33,672 nt of DNA, taken from assembly GCA_964355425.1 (NCBI GenBank), contig CAYHDN010000001.1:1-33672 (forward strand), in the 5' to 3' direction. Source of the stretch: CAYHDN01 sp964355425 (GTDB lineage Bacteria > Patescibacteriota > UBA1384 > XYA2-FULL-43-10 > CAINNR01). This document shows, in pieces, positions 21,507 through 28,803 of the stretch (position 1 is the first letter of the stretch; every line of letters starts with the position of its first letter). The notes under the pieces are model-generated. The model ran no database searches and was not told where the DNA came from. It saw only the letters and a program-made list of their open reading frames with translations. The translations under genes were made by a program, and so were the position numbers.

Positions 21507-22442
21507 ATGGAAAAACTAGTACTTATTGATGGCAATGCGATAATTCATCGGGCTTATCATGCTTTACCGAAGACGATGACGACAAGAGCTGGTGAGCCGA
21601 CTAATGCGGTTTATGGTTTTACGACGACACTAATTAAAGTTCTTGAAGATTTAAAGCCGGATTATCTGGCGACGTCTTTTGATTTAGCCGGCCCGACTTT
21701 TCGCCACGAGCATTACAAAGAATATAAAGCAACGCGAGTTAAGGCCGACCAGGAACTTTATGATCAAATCCCCAAAGTAAAACAAATTGTCGAAACAATG
21801 AATATTCCGATTTACGAGAAGGAAGGTTTCGAAGCCGATGACTGCATTGGTACAGTTGTCGAAAGACTCAAAAACTCTGACGTTGAAATATATATCGTTT
21901 CCGGCGACAAAGACATTTTCCAACTCATCAACGGCAAGGTTTTTGTTTATTCTCTGAGAAAAGGCTTATCGCAAATGCAAACGATTGGCCACGATAACAT
22001 TAAACTTGAATACAATCTTGATCCGGATGATTTTATTGATCTAAAAGCTCTGGCCGGCGATTCATCTGACAACATTCCAGGTGTTCCTGGAATCGGGGCG
22101 AAAACAGCCACAGATTTAATCCAAAAATTTGATACTTTGGAAAATCTATACGAAAATCTTGATTCGACCGAAATTAAGCCAAGAATAAAACAACTTCTGG
22201 AAACTCATAAGGACCAAGCTTTTATGTCGCAGAAGCTGGCGACGATTCACCGCGATGTCCCCATTAAATTCTCCCTTGAAGACTGCAGATGGGGCGAGTA
22301 TGATAAGGGCAAGTTGGCGGATTTGTTCGCCGAACTCGGTTTTAAATCGCTTCTGTATCGTTTTGGAATTATGGAAGTGCAGACAGGGAGAAAACCAACT
22401 GAGACGCAAGCAAAAAAAGATAAGCAATTAAAATTACTATGA
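21507..22442 (+). CDS. polA: DNA polymerase I 5'-3' exonuclease domain as a separate protein
   Basis: A 311-residue protein equal to the N-terminal 5'-nuclease domain of Pol I. It has LVLIDGNAIIHRAYHALP at the start, TFRHEHYKEYKATR, FEADDCIGT and SGDKDIFQLI (metal-binding acids), DSSDNIPGVPGIGAKTA (helix-hairpin-helix). It removes RNA primers and flaps during lagging-strand processing and repair. The start at 21507 is set by the extended -10 box six bases upstream; a GTG at 21477 would lie before the promoter. The reading frame ends with TGA after a Lys-rich tail at the point where the 3'-5' exonuclease-like domain would begin. The polymerase half follows 52 bases later in another frame. Confidence 0.95.
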   Translation: MEKLVLIDGNAIIHRAYHALPKTMTTRAGEPTNAVYGFTTTLIKVLEDLKPDYLATSFDLAGPTFRHEHYKEYKATRVKADQELYDQIPKVKQIVETMNIPIYEKEGFEADDCIGTVVERLKNSDVEIYIVSGDKDIFQLINGKVFVYSLRKGLSQMQTIGHDNIKLEYNLDPDDFIDLKALAGDSSDNIPGVPGIGAKTATDLIQKFDTLENLYENLDSTEIKPRIKQLLETHKDQAFMSQKLATIHRDVPIKFSLEDCRWGEYDKGKLADLFAELGFKSLLYRFGIMEVQTGRKPTETQAKKDKQLKLL

Positions 22443-22494
22443 AAGAAATTATTTGGTTAATAAAGTCGAAAGTCCATAAAGTCCATAAAGTTAA
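22443..22494. other. Spacer splitting polA
   Basis: Short AT-rich spacer with the direct words AAAGTCCATAAAGTCCATAAAGT, given here as AGTCCATA twice. It has stops in the frames linking the two halves. An ATG overlapping the upstream TGA opens a 19-codon frame only. Confidence 0.5.
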
Positions 22495-23775
22495 ATGAAA
22501 AATATTTTAGCCAAAGCGGAAAGATTAGGATGCATTATCCCACACAAAAAGTGGAGTGATATTGATCGTCAGCTCAAGCCGGTTTTACGGAAGATGGAAA
22601 AAACCGGCATTAAATTAGACGTCGCTAGTTTAGGTAAGCTATCCAAAAGGTTAACAACAAAGGCCAATAAACTAGAATCTGAAATTCAAAAATTGGCTGG
22701 CAAAAAGTTTAATGTTTCATCACCATCGCAACTAGCGGATATTTTGTTCAAGAAATTAAAATTACCTGTAGATGATATTAAACGTAATAAATCCGGAATT
22801 TCAACCGGAGCTTCGGAACTTTTAAAACTGCGTAAAGAACACAAAATAGTTGATAAAATTCTTGAATACCGCGAACTTTCAAAACTGCTTTCGACCTATC
22901 TGGCGCCACTGCCGAAATTGGTTGACAAAAACTCGCGCCTGCACACTCATTTTGGCGAAGATACGCGGACGGGACGGCTTAATTCATCAAACCCTAATCT
23001 GCAAAATATTCCGATTCGCGGAGAATTTGGGCCAGAAATTCGCAAAGCTTTTATCGCCGAGAAAGGCAATAAATTGATCTCTGCCGATTATTCTCAAATT
23101 GAGCTTCGTGTTGTTGCTTGCCTGGCGCAGGATAAAGTGATGTTGAAAGCCTTTCACGACGGCATTGATATCCATGCCAAAACCGCTTCGGAAATTTTTG
23201 ACACTCCGGTCGGAAAAATTACTCACGATCAGCGGCGGGTGGCAAAAACAGTCAATTTTGGTGTTTTGTATGGCATTAGCCCCTACGGCCTGTCGCAAAC
23301 ACTCGGAATAAAACAGGAAGAAGCGGCAAAATATATTATGCAGTATTTCAAAATCCACTACGGCATTAAGAAATATTGTGAAGATCAAATTGCGCTAGCA
23401 AAAAAACACGGCTATGTTGAAACCTTATTTGGCTTTCGGCGGGAACTGCCAGATATTAAGTCGGAAAACCGTAATATTTATGAAGCAGCCCAGCGGATGG
23501 CAATTAATACTCCTGTTCAGGGAACTGCGGCAGAGGTTTTGAAACTGGCGATGATTGAATTACATAAAAAGTTATCAAAGAAATCGGCCAACTTAATTCT
23601 GACGGTCCACGATGAATTGGTTGTAGAGGTTCCGGAGAAAGAGGCGATTGCCACAGCTAAACTTATGAGAGATATTATGGAGGGGGAAGTAAAGTTGTCG
23701 GTTCCTGTTGAAGTTGAGGTTGGTATCGGCAATAATTGGGACGAAGCAAAACATAATATTGTCAAAAAAAAGTGA
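22495..23775 (+). CDS. polA: DNA polymerase I polymerase domain (no 3'-5' exonuclease domain)
   Basis: A 426-residue family A polymerase covering thumb, palm and fingers only. It starts at the equivalent of about residue 500 of E. coli Pol I (IDRQLKPVLRKMEKTGIKLD). Motif A is SADYSQIELRV, motif B RRVAKTVNFGVLYG, motif C TVHDELVVEVP, all with the expected catalytic residues. The region that would form the proofreading-like domain is missing from both halves. It should fill gaps in repair and Okazaki-fragment processing together with the upstream nuclease. No Shine-Dalgarno precedes ATG 22495. It ends in TGA; its last Lys codons supply the U run of the opposite gene's terminator. Confidence 0.95.
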   Translation: MKNILAKAERLGCIIPHKKWSDIDRQLKPVLRKMEKTGIKLDVASLGKLSKRLTTKANKLESEIQKLAGKKFNVSSPSQLADILFKKLKLPVDDIKRNKSGISTGASELLKLRKEHKIVDKILEYRELSKLLSTYLAPLPKLVDKNSRLHTHFGEDTRTGRLNSSNPNLQNIPIRGEFGPEIRKAFIAEKGNKLISADYSQIELRVVACLAQDKVMLKAFHDGIDIHAKTASEIFDTPVGKITHDQRRVAKTVNFGVLYGISPYGLSQTLGIKQEEAAKYIMQYFKIHYGIKKYCEDQIALAKKHGYVETLFGFRRELPDIKSENRNIYEAAQRMAINTPVQGTAAEVLKLAMIELHKKLSKKSANLILTVHDELVVEVPEKEAIATAKLMRDIMEGEVKLSVPVEVEVGIGNNWDEAKHNIVKKK

Positions 23776-23789
23776 CCCCCTGGGGGGTC
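23764..23789 (-). terminator. Intrinsic terminator of the 124-aa gene, overlapping polA end
   Basis: GACCCCC (23774-23780) pairs with GGGGGTC (23783-23789). On the minus strand it is followed by AC and eight U, read from the polymerase's terminal Lys codons. Confidence 0.8.
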
Positions 23790-23823
23790 GTCGGTCGTGA
23801 GGTTCGTGAGCCGCGAGTGGCGG

Positions 23824-24198
23824 CTAGAAGTCGTCGAGGTCAGACAATGGCCGGCACAGCCGCTGGATGTCGCGCATCGGGTCGGAACCGTAGCGCTGGC
23901 GGGAGATCGCAAGTCCGACAGTCATCACGTCAGCTTCGCTGATCGCCCTGAGGGCGAAGTCGAGGTTCTGTTCGTGGGTCCGGCGATGGTGATCAAGCCA
24001 CGCCGTCAGCACGCCGATGGACAGGATACCATCAATGACTCGTGGATCGCCGAGAAACTCGTTGGGGACCCGGACAAACAGCAGTGGGTTGTGTGTGATG
24101 AGCGGGTGGCTCATCAAGCTCTCTCGGACAGAGGGATCAGGAATCGGTCCGTGGAGCATTGACCGGACAACCTGTTCAGCTGGAACTATCTGTATCAT
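23824..24198 (-). CDS. Orphan 124-aa protein
   Basis: The start at 24198 follows GGAGG at a 6-base spacing; an upstream in-frame ATG (24255) overlaps the promoter region shared with holA and is rejected. The product is soluble, with PNEFLGDPRVIDGILSIGVL in the middle and a His/Arg-rich WLDHHRRTHEQN stretch near residues 68-79, ending in an acidic tail. No family is recognised; the His cluster is suggestive but not diagnostic of metal binding. It is GC-rich with its own terminator and is divergent from holA. It ends in TAG. Confidence 0.65.
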   Translation of the reverse strand: MIQIVPAEQVVRSMLHGPIPDPSVRESLMSHPLITHNPLLFVRVPNEFLGDPRVIDGILSIGVLTAWLDHHRRTHEQNLDFALRAISEADVMTVGLAISRQRYGSDPMRDIQRLCRPLSDLDDF

Positions 24199-24219
24199 GT
24201 GATGCCTCCAGATGTGGTT

Positions 24220-24234
24220 GATAAATAATTTATC
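24220..24234. promoter_or_regulatory. Palindrome GATAAATAATTTATC between divergent genes
   Basis: A perfect inverted repeat (GATAAAT-A-ATTTATC) between the 124-aa gene and holA. It could be an operator or simply AT-rich promoter DNA. Confidence 0.35.
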
Positions 24235-24255
24235 AGATAACCAACAAATATTCAA

Positions 24256-25209
24256 ATGATTAAACTATACTGTGGCGAAGACACCTATTCCTTAAACCAC
24301 TCCTTGAAAAAACTTGAGGCGGATTTTTCTATTGTCAATTTTGGCGATATGAATATTCAAAAGCTCGACGGCGCGGGTTTGACATACGACAGCCTAATCC
24401 GCAGTGCAACCGCTGTGCCGTTTCTAGCCGATAAACGGCTGATTATCATCAGCAATTTCTTGCGTGATGGCGATCAGAATTTGCGCCAATATCTAACCGA
24501 CAACAGCAATAAAATACCCGATTCATCGGAAATTGTTTTAGTCGAAGAGGGCGAAGTCAATAAAAATCTCGGACTTTACAAAAAACTGCTAAAAATGAAG
24601 GCCGTCCAGCATTTTCCGTTGCGCAAAGGCTATGAATTGGAGAAATGGCTGCAGGAATATGTCAAAGAAGAGGGAATCGCCATCAGTTTTCCGGTGATTA
24701 AAAAATTAATTGCCACTGCCGGCAACAATACTTGGCGGCTGACAAATGAGCTTGCTAAGCTCGATCAATATCGAAAAGCCCGGGTGAAATCAGAGATCGA
24801 AGAAATTGACATTGATGAAATGGTCCAGTCGGAGCATGACCAAAATATCTTTGATTTTATTGACGCTCTCGGTGCCAGAAATGCCGCCTTAGCGCTGAAA
24901 TATCTTCATAACTTGCTTGCCGGCGGCAAAAATGAAAACTATATTCTGACGATGATTGTTTATCAATTTCGAAATATGCTTCTGATTCAGGATTTAATTG
25001 TTCGCGGCGTCAAACGCAATCAAATTCCGGCCGAGTCCGAACTCCATCCATTTGTCGTTGGAAAAACAATTCGTGTCCTCAATAATTACGACTTGCCGCT
25101 ATTGAAGCGGATCTATTATCGCTTGATGCAAACCGATATTGACATTAAAACCGGCCGGACTGATTCGCGACTAGCGCTGGAGAAGCTTCTCGCCGACCTG
25201 ACAATATAG
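24256..25209 (+). CDS. holA: DNA polymerase III delta subunit
   Basis: A 317-residue protein of typical HolA length. The AAA+-like N-terminal domain starts MIKLYCGEDTYSLNHSLKKL; the second domain has LEKWLQEYVKEEG and AGNNTWRLTNELAKL; the collar domain ends TGRTDSRLALEKLLADL. HolA opens the sliding clamp as part of the clamp loader. There is no P-loop, as expected for delta. No Shine-Dalgarno precedes ATG 24256. It stands alone, downstream of polA, and ends in TAG, which shows TAG works as a stop in this genome. Confidence 0.9.
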   Translation: MIKLYCGEDTYSLNHSLKKLEADFSIVNFGDMNIQKLDGAGLTYDSLIRSATAVPFLADKRLIIISNFLRDGDQNLRQYLTDNSNKIPDSSEIVLVEEGEVNKNLGLYKKLLKMKAVQHFPLRKGYELEKWLQEYVKEEGIAISFPVIKKLIATAGNNTWRLTNELAKLDQYRKARVKSEIEEIDIDEMVQSEHDQNIFDFIDALGARNAALALKYLHNLLAGGKNENYILTMIVYQFRNMLLIQDLIVRGVKRNQIPAESELHPFVVGKTIRVLNNYDLPLLKRIYYRLMQTDIDIKTGRTDSRLALEKLLADLTI

Positions 25210-25305
25210 TATAATATAAGTAATTTAGAATTTAAAATTTAAAAAATTGTTTTTAAATTGAAAATATTAAATTGAAAATTGTCCGCCTATGGCGGACGGA
25301 GGGGA
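25210..25305. repeat. AT-word spacer and GTCCGCC hairpin ahead of the DUF2207 gene
   Basis: TTTAGAATTTAAAATTTAAA-type words (25221-25280), followed by GTCCGCC-TAT-GGCGGAC (25281-25297) immediately before the GGAGG ribosome-binding site. Confidence 0.6.
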
Positions 25306-26796
25306 ATGCAGCCGAAGAAAGTTAAGACAACACCAATAGTTGATATTTATTGGCGAAAGCTAGTGTTTTTCGCTTTGTTCTTTCTTGTAATTTTTGCAGT
25401 TTGGCAATTTATTAGTTCTAGCAAATTTTTCGCCGATCAGCCAGAAGATCAGATGACAGTCAGCTACGTTACAACATCTAACGTTGATTTGGAAGTTAAA
25501 CCAGACGGCAGCGTTTATAAAGACAACAAGAAGATTAAATCGAAAATTTCACCGCAAAAAGATTTTGATGAACTTCGCCTGGTTGTCTTTGATAAAAACG
25601 ACTATTCCTTGGACAATCTGACTGTTAATTTAAAACTGCCGGCGGATGTTGCCAGTGACACCAAATCGGAAATTTTGGCGATTCATGGAGTCGAGGCGTC
25701 GAATACTTCGGTGGTTAATAGCTCAACAATCGCTTATAATGCGACGTCTGTTGGGGAGCAGGCGACTGTAACAATTGTCGCAAAGCTACCAAAGGGAGTG
25801 ATCAATTTGCCATTTTATGATCAGCTGGTGTTTTTACTCTCATCTTTCGGCCGGAACATTTGGCTCTCATTCGCAATTATCATTCCGCTTTTGACTTTTA
25901 TTTATCTCATTCTTCTAATATCCTTGCAAAAACGGGCGCAGAAGGTCATGTTGCCGGATAGGCCAATTTCTGCACCGCCAATGGCTTTGCCGCCGGCAGT
26001 TGTCGGGGTTTTAATGAATCAACGGGTCGGACCGAGAGAAATTGCTGCTACTTTGATCGATTTATCGCTTCGCAAGTACATTTATATCATTGACCGCGAT
26101 CGTGGATTTGCTTTCGGGAAGAGAAGCCTTGCCGGTCAGCTTTTATCTTTTGAAAGAATTTTACTTTCCAAAATTTTCCGTGACAGCATTAAGATTTCCG
26201 ATGAAGAAATCTCCGAAAGATTTATGAACCACCTTTATAGCCACAAAATGTCATTGTTTACAAATGACATATATGCTTTGGCTACCAGATTGGGCTATTT
26301 TAAGGTTAACCCGGTCAGTATGCATCGCCGCTACCAATTTTTTGGCACGATGCTCTTCTTCTTTGCTCTGACTTGCTTCTTTCTGACCTTTAAATATTTT
26401 CCATCCTTGCCTTATGCCGTCTTTTTATGGGTTGGAATGATGGTGGCGTCATTAATTGTTGTTGTTGTGGGCAGTAATATGCCGATTCGCACTGCTCTTG
26501 GCCGCCAAGCGCTTTCAAATTGGCTGGCTTTCAAAAAGTATCTCTCGGATCCGCAGCCCCTGCCGTATGATCAAGCAAATTATCAAAAATTTGCCGAATA
26601 TTTGCCGTATGCCGTCATATTTCATGCTGAAGCAATGTGGGCCAGGCGTTTTATTGACCAGGAGTTTGTTGTGCCGGATTGGTTTATTTCAGACAAACAG
26701 GGGCTTGGTTTAAATGATTTTTGTTTAGCGCTTTTTCCGATCATCGGCTATGTCGGTCAAAATTTGGCTTCAATCAGAGAGCCAGGGTTTAAATAA
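25306..26796 (+). CDS. DUF2207-family membrane protein
   Basis: A 496-residue protein. The start at 25306 follows GGAGG; an upstream TTG in the same frame lies in the hairpin and is rejected. An N-terminal helix (about 16-36) is followed by an external domain (to about 175), then a helix (about 184-207), a cytoplasmic stretch with the DUF2207 block LPPAVVGVLMNQRVGPREIA plus TLIDLSLRKYIYI, and two helices (about 346-360 and 366-387). The C-terminal part has GRQALSNWLAFKKYLSD and YLPYAVIFHAEAMWARRF, typical of the family. The function of DUF2207 is unknown. It ends in TAA. Confidence 0.85.
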   Translation: MQPKKVKTTPIVDIYWRKLVFFALFFLVIFAVWQFISSSKFFADQPEDQMTVSYVTTSNVDLEVKPDGSVYKDNKKIKSKISPQKDFDELRLVVFDKNDYSLDNLTVNLKLPADVASDTKSEILAIHGVEASNTSVVNSSTIAYNATSVGEQATVTIVAKLPKGVINLPFYDQLVFLLSSFGRNIWLSFAIIIPLLTFIYLILLISLQKRAQKVMLPDRPISAPPMALPPAVVGVLMNQRVGPREIAATLIDLSLRKYIYIIDRDRGFAFGKRSLAGQLLSFERILLSKIFRDSIKISDEEISERFMNHLYSHKMSLFTNDIYALATRLGYFKVNPVSMHRRYQFFGTMLFFFALTCFFLTFKYFPSLPYAVFLWVGMMVASLIVVVVGSNMPIRTALGRQALSNWLAFKKYLSDPQPLPYDQANYQKFAEYLPYAVIFHAEAMWARRFIDQEFVVPDWFISDKQGLGLNDFCLALFPIIGYVGQNLASIREPGFK

Positions 26797-26811
26797 ATTT
26801 TAACAGGAAGA

Positions 26812-26899
26812 AACAACACAGATAGTTACACAGACATAGCACAGAATCGTTTTTTCTGTGTCCGTTCTGTGTAAAGGTCAGTGTGGTTTCTACAATATT
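26812..26899. repeat. CACAGA/TCTGTG inverted-word array ahead of lepB
   Basis: Repeated acacaga words, then their inverse (ttctgtgt), leading into GTGTGGTTTCTACAATATT directly before the ATG. The last 19 bases plus the start codon are identical upstream of rpsT. Confidence 0.7.
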
Positions 26900-27466
26900 A
26901 TGGCTTTTAACCGTGAAACTTTTATCGGCAGAGTGGTTTTTGGCGGCGGGTTTGTTTTTGATTTTGCTAAATGGCTGCTAATCATTGGTTTGACTCTAAT
27001 CCTTCTCCATTACTTTGTTGTCTCAATTTATATTGTTGACGGCGTTTCAATGGATCCATTTTTAAAAACCGGCGAAGTGGCGGTATTGAATAAAATCGTT
27101 TATTCAGTCGAAAATCCCAAGCGCGGTGATGTTGTAGTGGTTAAATATCCTGGCGATCCGGAACATAAACGCTATGTAAAACGGGTCATCGGTCTGCCGA
27201 ATGAAAAGATAACTGTTGCTGATGGAGTGGTAAAAATTAATGGGAAAAGATTAATTGAGAATTATTTACCGCAGGATACGCCAACGACCAAAGATGGCAA
27301 TCGGCAGCTGGGCGGTGATGAGTATTTTCTGATGGGCGATAACCGGCCAAACTCAAATGATTCCCGCTACTTCGGACCGGCGGAGAAGCGCTTTATTGTC
27401 GGCAAAACCGTCTGGATTATATTTCCGCGGTTTGAAAGCATAATCACGCCAACGTATATACAATAA
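26900..27466 (+). CDS. lepB: Signal peptidase I
   Basis: A 188-residue type I signal peptidase. It has an N-terminal anchor (about 24-45), catalytic Ser50 in VDGVSMDPFL and general base Lys94 in KRYVKRVIGLP, and the GDNRPNSNDSRYFGP box near residues 148-162. It removes signal peptides from exported proteins at the outer face of the membrane; the exported proteins in this window would be substrates. The start at 26900 fits the family N-terminus; a longer frame upstream runs into the CACAGA array. There is no Shine-Dalgarno; TACAAT ends three bases before the ATG. It ends in TAA and shares a terminator with rpsT. Confidence 0.95.
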   Translation: MAFNRETFIGRVVFGGGFVFDFAKWLLIIGLTLILLHYFVVSIYIVDGVSMDPFLKTGEVAVLNKIVYSVENPKRGDVVVVKYPGDPEHKRYVKRVIGLPNEKITVADGVVKINGKRLIENYLPQDTPTTKDGNRQLGGDEYFLMGDNRPNSNDSRYFGPAEKRFIVGKTVWIIFPRFESIITPTYIQ

Positions 27467-27506
27467 AAATCAAAAATCAAAAGTCAAAAGTCACAACTAT
27501 TGAAAT

Positions 27507-27545
27507 AAAAAATTGCCCTAAGCGAAGTCGAAGGACAATTTTTTT
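27507..27545. terminator. Bidirectional terminator between lepB and rpsT
   Basis: AATTG (27511-27515) pairs with CAATT (27536-27540) around a CCTTCGAC-type imperfect stem, with an A run on the left and a U run on the right. Confidence 0.7.
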
Positions 27546-27549
27546 ATAG

Positions 27550-27879
27550 CTATTTTTTCTTGGCCACGGGTTTTTTTGTAAGGGTCTTTTTGACTGGTTT
27601 TGCTGGAGTTTCAGTTTTGGTATTTGATTTTGACAGTTTTTTCGCCAGGCGAGCTTTCAGTCTTGATGCTTTGTTTTTGTGAATAACATTTTTCTTGGCG
27701 GCAATGTCGAGTTGGCGAAAAGCGGCGTCAATTTTTGCTTTGACGTCGCTGTCGCCGGCGGCAACAGCCAAACGAGCGGCTTTTAGAGCCGATTTGACTT
27801 TGTTGCGGGTTTGGTCGTTGATTTCTTTTCTAGCTCGATCAATCCGCAATGATTTTTTAGCTGACTTTAGTAGGGGCAT
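27550..27879 (-). CDS. rpsT: Ribosomal protein bS20
   Basis: A 109-residue bS20. The core (about 1-84) starts MPLLKSAKKSLRIDRARKEIN and has IDAAFRQLDIAAKKNVIHKNKASRLKARL; a Lys/Thr/Pro/Val-rich tail of about 25 residues is added. bS20 binds 16S rRNA helices 9 and 44 during small-subunit assembly. The start at 27879 is the family N-terminus; its upstream 19 bases and ATG are identical to those of lepB. There is no Shine-Dalgarno. It ends in TAG. Confidence 0.95.
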   Translation of the reverse strand: MPLLKSAKKSLRIDRARKEINDQTRNKVKSALKAARLAVAAGDSDVKAKIDAAFRQLDIAAKKNVIHKNKASRLKARLAKKLSKSNTKTETPAKPVKKTLTKKPVAKKK

Positions 27880-27965
27880 AATATTGTAGAAACCACACAG
27901 ATTCTTCACACAGATTCGGCACAGATTGTTTTATCTGTGTTTTATCTGCGAATAAGATCAGTGTA
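27880..27965. repeat. CACAGA/TCTGTG inverted-word array ahead of rpsT
   Basis: GTAGAAACCACACAG next to the rpsT start, then cacagattc words and their inverse (atctgtgt), ending atcagtgt. Same family as the lepB and rpsO spacers. Confidence 0.7.
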
Positions 27966-28041
27966 TGTACTTCCGTTTAATGATTTTACTATAAGAGTGT
28001 AGCAGAAGTTTTTAGATTTGTGAAGTGCTTGTACGGAATCC

Positions 28042-28082
28042 CGCACCTCCAGCTCTTTTCTGGGAAAGGGCTGGATGGTGCG
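28042..28082. other. Long near-perfect hairpin in a spacer
   Basis: CGCACC (28042-28047) pairs with GGTGCG (28077-28082), CCAGC (28049-28053) with GCTGG (28070-28074) and CTTT with AAAG, leaving a 6-base loop. No U run follows on either strand, so it is not a terminator. Confidence 0.55.
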
Positions 28083-28091
28083 TGGATAAAG

Positions 28092-28113
28092 AAAAACCTC
28101 CCGGATGGGGAGG
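28092..28113 (-). terminator. Intrinsic terminator of the 152-aa membrane protein gene
   Basis: CCTCCC and GGGAGG arms (28097-28113), followed on the minus strand by five U. Confidence 0.75.
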
Positions 28114-28135
28114 AATGATCAGTTGTTTTTGGCGA

Positions 28136-28594
28136 TCAGCCGTGTCTACCGCCGCCGAATTTGTCAATTAGACGTGGATTGCTCGCACGTGCAGCATCCT
28201 CGTCCGGGCAACCCAGTGACATGTCAGCCTTCGGACAATCGCTTGGGACTTGGTTTTCCGCTGGCCAGATGAGGGAACCGGCAATCATACCGATGAACAT
28301 AGCGATGGAAATGGCGTAAAGGTGAAACATCGACGGGACTAGGCTGACCACGAAACCGATTAGCCAAAGAATCCCGTTGCACAGAACATCGGTGAAACTG
28401 CTGAAGGTCAAGGGATCTTCGACGGTTTTCCTCTGGCCCAGTAGCCACTTGCCGAGGAAATACGCTCCAAGTCCGAACGACAGCGAACACACATAAAAGA
28501 CTCGGCCGATGTCGCTGTGGAGAATCAGACCGGTGACCGAACCGATCAGGCCGGCCACCAAAGCGGAAAAAACCAAAACTCGCAGGAATCTCAT
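28136..28594 (-). CDS. Orphan 152-aa four-helix membrane protein
   Basis: The start at 28594 follows GAGG at a 6-base spacing. Hydrophobic segments lie at about residues 4-25, 33-52, 70-88 and 92-112, followed by a polar C-terminal tail of 40 residues with two Cys and GGGRHG at the end. It is probably an integral membrane protein; no family is recognised. The promoter (28631-28659) is a good match and a terminator follows the gene. It is GC-richer than rpsT and the phosphoesterase gene on either side. It ends in TGA. Confidence 0.65.
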   Translation of the reverse strand: MRFLRVLVFSALVAGLIGSVTGLILHSDIGRVFYVCSLSFGLGAYFLGKWLLGQRKTVEDPLTFSSFTDVLCNGILWLIGFVVSLVPSMFHLYAISIAMFIGMIAGSLIWPAENQVPSDCPKADMSLGCPDEDAARASNPRLIDKFGGGRHG

Positions 28595-28630
28595 CGCGCG
28601 CCTCGCAACAGAATTCGTTCTGATGCTGAT

Positions 28631-28659
28631 ATTTAAGCAAGAAAATGCAAATAAGTCAA
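28631..28659 (-). promoter_or_regulatory. Promoter of the 152-aa membrane protein gene
   Basis: Minus-strand TTGACT (28654-28659), a 17-base spacer and TTAAAT (28631-28636). Confidence 0.65.
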
Positions 28660-28699
28660 GATTGACAAAAATTATTCCATTGGCTATATTGGGTTGTTA

Positions 28700-28803
28700 A
28701 CTCAAAAGTCAAAAATCAAAAGTCAAAACTAGGAATTTTTTGGAAGTTGAAATGTTTTAAGTTTTAGTTTTGATCTTTGAATTTTAATCTTTAAGTTTTT
28801 TTG
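28700..28803. repeat. AAAAGTCAAAA-type word spacer
   Basis: Words AAAGTCAAAAATCAAAAGTCAA, given here as AAAAGTCAAAA, then their inverse-like TTTTAGTTTTGATCTTTGAATTTT series. A short relative lies at 27467-27500. No gene is seen. Confidence 0.55.

Noticed and set aside
22438..22494. polA split as a simple frameshift
   Set aside because: The halves are 52 bases apart in different frames, the spacer encodes nothing alike, and the whole middle domain is missing.
21507..23775. TGA recoded to glycine, as in Gracilibacteria and Absconditabacteria
   Set aside because: TGA ends both polA parts and several orphan genes at sensible places, and no conserved gene has an internal TGA.
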